Source: Isoetes taiwanensis (taxonomy: Eukaryota > Streptophyta > Lycopodiopsida > Isoetales > Isoetaceae). Taken from it: 64,000 nucleotides of DNA. Below are positions 61,370-64,000 of the stretch, piece after piece; positions within the stretch are counted from its first letter, which is position 1; each line of letters opens with the position of its first letter. The notes under the pieces are model-generated. The model made no database searches, had not been told where the DNA came from, and was given only the letters and a program-made list of their open reading frames with translations. The position numbers and the translations under genes were made by a program. Where the stretch lies: positions 15,300,386-15,364,385 of the forward strand of contig JAJEKV010000003.1 in NCBI GenBank assembly GCA_021234155.1, in the 5' to 3' direction.

Positions 61370-63199
61370 TCCCCCCTGATGACTAGCATGACCCAAAATA
61401 TGGAGAACAAAACCAGAACTACTAATGCAAAGTATCCCCCCTGAAATAAACGCTGCCTGGAAGGAATTCAGCATATGAAGCAAATTCAACCAGAGAAGTA
61501 ACCATGGCTGCCACTTGATGTTGGTGCTAAACCATAACATCCGGCCTCTGTACCATTCCCTTTTCCAGAAAATACAAGGAACGGTATGAAACAACTTCTT
61601 TTGTCTCTGTAATAAACCATACTCAGCCTTCAACCCAAGGTTAAACCCATGTAAGTGCCCTGCTGAATCCTGGAAACATGTACAACTAACAATACTCTCA
61701 GCAGTGAATGTTTTTACTTGACAGTTTGAACATCTTTCCGTAATAAAAGTAGCACTTGTAACTTCGTAACACTCCTTAGGTAACCCAACCATACCAAGTG
61801 TTAGTGATTGCTTTAGAAGCTGTGCTGCTAATGCACTTCTGTCAGAAACCATATCATCTCTCTTTAGAAATACAGAATTGTGAAGATCAAATAAAACTTG
61901 ATTCTGTTTATGCTTACAACTGTATCTAATTTTCGACATCTTGTTCGATTCGCCAACATCATAAGGAGGCACATATCCCAAACAGTCAGTCAAGTTAGGA
62001 TGATCCTCCAACCTTCCATCATGTGAACACCGTAATTCTAGCTGCTGAGTACAAATGTGAGCCATAATAGAACCAAATTCAGGAAGGGTAGCATGAAGAT
62101 CAACCCAAGGAAACTTAGAAATCTGTTCCTCTTTAATATGAAATTGCTTATGATCCATTGAAAAGGATGCTAATTTTAATTCTTCTGAAGCACTTTGCAA
62201 TGTAAACTTGTGGTCATTTTCAAAACATGCAGCTCGTATATACCCTAGAGGTACATCAGCAGCTGTGTCCATGATAAGATCAGAAAGTATACCTTGTTCG
62301 GAAAAATCAGCACTCCATTCACATGAGACTACCATGTGCTCGTCTTCTATGTCATTGCAAATATCCTGAATCAGATCACCCTGCAGAGCAGGTACAGGAG
62401 CAATATACAGCAGTGAAGACTCCGAGAACATCTCTGTTACAGCATAATCTGCTATGTCGAATGAGGTTTGGATCATAGAAGATGGACTAATATCGTGAGC
62501 ATCATCTTCATTAGACATAGTATGCTCTTGTTTGATCCGTGCAGCTTGCCCTTCTCCAAGGTTTTCCACAATTTTATAATCATCATCATGGCGAAATGTA
62601 TCAGGAACTGTGTCAGCTATCATGGCTGCCATAACTGCAACCTCATCCCTAGCATCACCAAGTGGAAGGGAATAATTATCATGACGTAAGTCTTGGTCAT
62701 GGCTCTGTCCAAATTGAAACCTTAGATAATCCCACAACTCCTTGGCAGTAAGGAATGATCTTTGCAAAACCCCTGATTGTAGAGTAGCATCAATGGTCAA
62801 CATTATAGATCTGTAAACTGCGTCTTCTTCATCAAGAGTAGCTAAAAGATTATTTCCTCCGACAACATGCCACATGCCTTGGGATATCAATGACCAGGTC
62901 ATTTGATATCTCCATTCTTCGTAGTTATGAATGGTTAAAATTTTACCTTTCAGAGGAGCTATAATCTGATAAAGCTGCCTAGCAGACTCAGAAGTAAAAT
63001 AGACCATGATTAGATTCTCTAGCAACACAGTTATATCACATCTACAATAGCACAAGTCTGACAAGACTGAAGCGTAGCAAGAAGGAAGAAATCTCACACA
63101 AATCTTGCTGATCGGGGATTTGAAGATTTCGAGGAGCCAATTCCAGATCCAAAGCCAGTCTATATCCGGATTGCCACTCAATCTGAAGAGATTCTGCAC
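61364..63199 (-). CDS. Gag-headed 611-codon ORF of the non-autonomous element
   Basis: The likely initiator is the Met at 63,007 (residue 65 of the open frame, MVYFTSESARQLYQIIAPLK), which would give 547 residues; the 64 codons before it look like leader. The next about 110 residues are a copia Gag N-terminal domain: NYEEWRYQMTWSLISQGMWH, then FLTAKELWDYLRFQFGQ. From about residue 175 the sequence is acidic and unlike any retroviral domain I know (ARDEVAVMAAMIADTVPDTF, NEDDAHDISPSSMIQTSFDI), with a Cys-containing stretch ERCSNCQVKTFTAES. No zinc knuckle, no DSG protease. The last about 50 codons overlap sequence just before the polypurine tract, so the C-terminus may be fortuitous. Confidence 0.6.
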   Translation of the reverse strand: MQNLFRLSGNPDIDWLWIWNWLLEIFKSPISKICVRFLPSCYASVLSDLCYCRCDITVLLENLIMVYFTSESARQLYQIIAPLKGKILTIHNYEEWRYQMTWSLISQGMWHVVGGNNLLATLDEEDAVYRSIMLTIDATLQSGVLQRSFLTAKELWDYLRFQFGQSHDQDLRHDNYSLPLGDARDEVAVMAAMIADTVPDTFRHDDDYKIVENLGEGQAARIKQEHTMSNEDDAHDISPSSMIQTSFDIADYAVTEMFSESSLLYIAPVPALQGDLIQDICNDIEDEHMVVSCEWSADFSEQGILSDLIMDTAADVPLGYIRAACFENDHKFTLQSASEELKLASFSMDHKQFHIKEEQISKFPWVDLHATLPEFGSIMAHICTQQLELRCSHDGRLEDHPNLTDCLGYVPPYDVGESNKMSKIRYSCKHKQNQVLFDLHNSVFLKRDDMVSDRSALAAQLLKQSLTLGMVGLPKECYEVTSATFITERCSNCQVKTFTAESIVSCTCFQDSAGHLHGFNLGLKAEYGLLQRQKKLFHTVPCIFWKREWYRGRMLWFSTNIKWQPWLLLWLNLLHMLNSFQAAFISGGILCISSSGFVLHILGHASHQGGC

Positions 63200-63824
63200 T
63201 CAACGGCAGCTCCTTATCCAGCAGTGTTCAAATCCGGTTCCCCTCTGCCGTAACTCCAAATGACTAAACTCATGCAAGATCTCGACATGTAATCTAGACT
63301 TTATCCGTTTCCCAACGTATCACTGTCCTTTTTAGGTTTTTATTTACCCGATCAACAAAAATAGAATGCACCTTTTGCTTGTATTCCAAATAAGCCACGA
63401 ACCAAAATAGCCATGCAATATATCTCCGACTTTACAAATTCCGCACAAATCCGAGTGCAAAATATCTTTGCACGAGTCTTTCAAACGATTCAGATGCTCG
63501 CCCAAACTACACAACTGAATCTCTTCTCCTTCACATCAGATCCGACCCTTGCTTGCAAATCGTAGCAAGAAGTAGACCTAACCGGACGAAGAATCTTGCA
63601 AGATTAGCGCAATCTTTGCAGAGATTTCTCGAGCTTTCTAGAACTCGAGCTTTCATTCTAGACCCGTTCTAGACCCGCAGCACGTTCTAGACCCGTTCTA
63701 GACTAACTCTTGCACAAGGCAAGAAAAATGATGCCAGTTCCTCTGATCAGACCCGATACTACGTTCTGATCCCACCTGCTATACTCCGGCACTCATCTCA
63801 TCCTGCATTCTGGCTCTGATACCA

Positions 63825-64000
63825 TGAAGAAACCCTGTAAGCATGTATGCTAGAATGAAAGAGATACACGATATAGCTAGGCTATGAGTAAACTGGATGA
63901 AGAACTATAAAGCATGACTATGGCTTTATAGAAGAGCCATGTCAGCAACATATGTGACATGCCTAGTCATCTAAGAGTAGTGACATGTCACGTCATTCTG
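63825..64000 (-). repeat. 5' LTR of the young element (truncated by the window)
   Basis: Matches 61,189-61,368 almost base for base. The last few bases of the LTR lie beyond 64,000. Confidence 0.88.

Larger units (their letters stand above)
61189..64000 (-). mobile_element. Young non-autonomous copia-like LTR element, right LTR cut by window end
   Basis: LTR copies at 61,189-61,369 (181 bp) and 63,825-64,000 (incomplete) differ at only about two of 176 positions. On the minus strand a primer-binding site tggtatcagagcc lies at 63,812-63,824, directly after the 5' LTR. A polypurine tract (tcaggggggatg) lies at about 61,370-61,380 before the 3' LTR. The internal region is about 2.45 kb and holds one long ORF with a Gag start but no protease, integrase or RT. 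The near-identical LTRs imply a recent insertion. Confidence 0.85.

Noticed and set aside
59557-64000. Search for the remaining AFG1 exons
   Set aside because: No plus-strand segment with the expected C-terminal family motifs; all recognisable coding here is copia on the minus strand.

Overview
The window looks like nuclear DNA of a land plant with a large, transposon-filled genome. Plant copia and gypsy retrotransposons, plant LINEs, a plant-type AFG1 ATPase gene with multi-kilobase introns and a fragment of a SPIKE1-like gene all point that way. A fern or another large-genome lineage is my inference; the species cannot be read from the sequence.

Layout. 1-13.5 kb: gypsy-related long repeats (one family in three copies, two of them inverted), a 5'-truncated LINE, a broken SPIKE1-like gene fragment (6.1-6.6 kb), a foldback element and two minus-strand gag genes (8.35-10.33 and 12.58-13.48 kb). 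15-16.6 kb: LINE first ORF and its 5' region on the minus strand. 18.2-21.6 kb: a decayed copia element split by a block holding tandem repeats and a second foldback element. 23.5-28.15 kb: a decayed multi-exon plus-strand gene region with a RING-like zinc site, an FCP1-like phosphatase domain and a Ulp1-like protease domain, followed by tandem-repeat arrays. 29.9-32.2 kb: a gypsy reverse-transcriptase fragment and a frameshifted transposase-like gene ending in a poly-Asp tract. 32.2-34.6 kb: a probable LTR and a hAT-like non-autonomous DNA transposon.

The one host gene that appears intact runs from 34,868 to beyond the right end. It is an AFG1/LACE1-like mitochondrial AAA-type ATPase on the plus strand. 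Eleven exons join in frame to give 459 codons up to 55,258; the C-terminal exons lie outside. Its introns of 9.3, 2.0, 5.6 and more than 8.7 kb hold nearly all the transposons of the right half: a nearly complete copia element nested in an older copy of the same family (TSD GGATT), a gag-protease-only copia relic, a LINE reverse-transcriptase relic, several copia fragments, a solo LTR (TSD GTTCT), a chimeric copia element, and a young non-autonomous copia-like element at the right edge with a 611-codon ORF.

Only AFG1 looks like a functioning cellular gene. Most of the rest is mobile DNA at different stages of decay, often nested. Exon edges and repeat limits were placed by eye and may be off by a few bases (exons) or tens of bases (old repeats).
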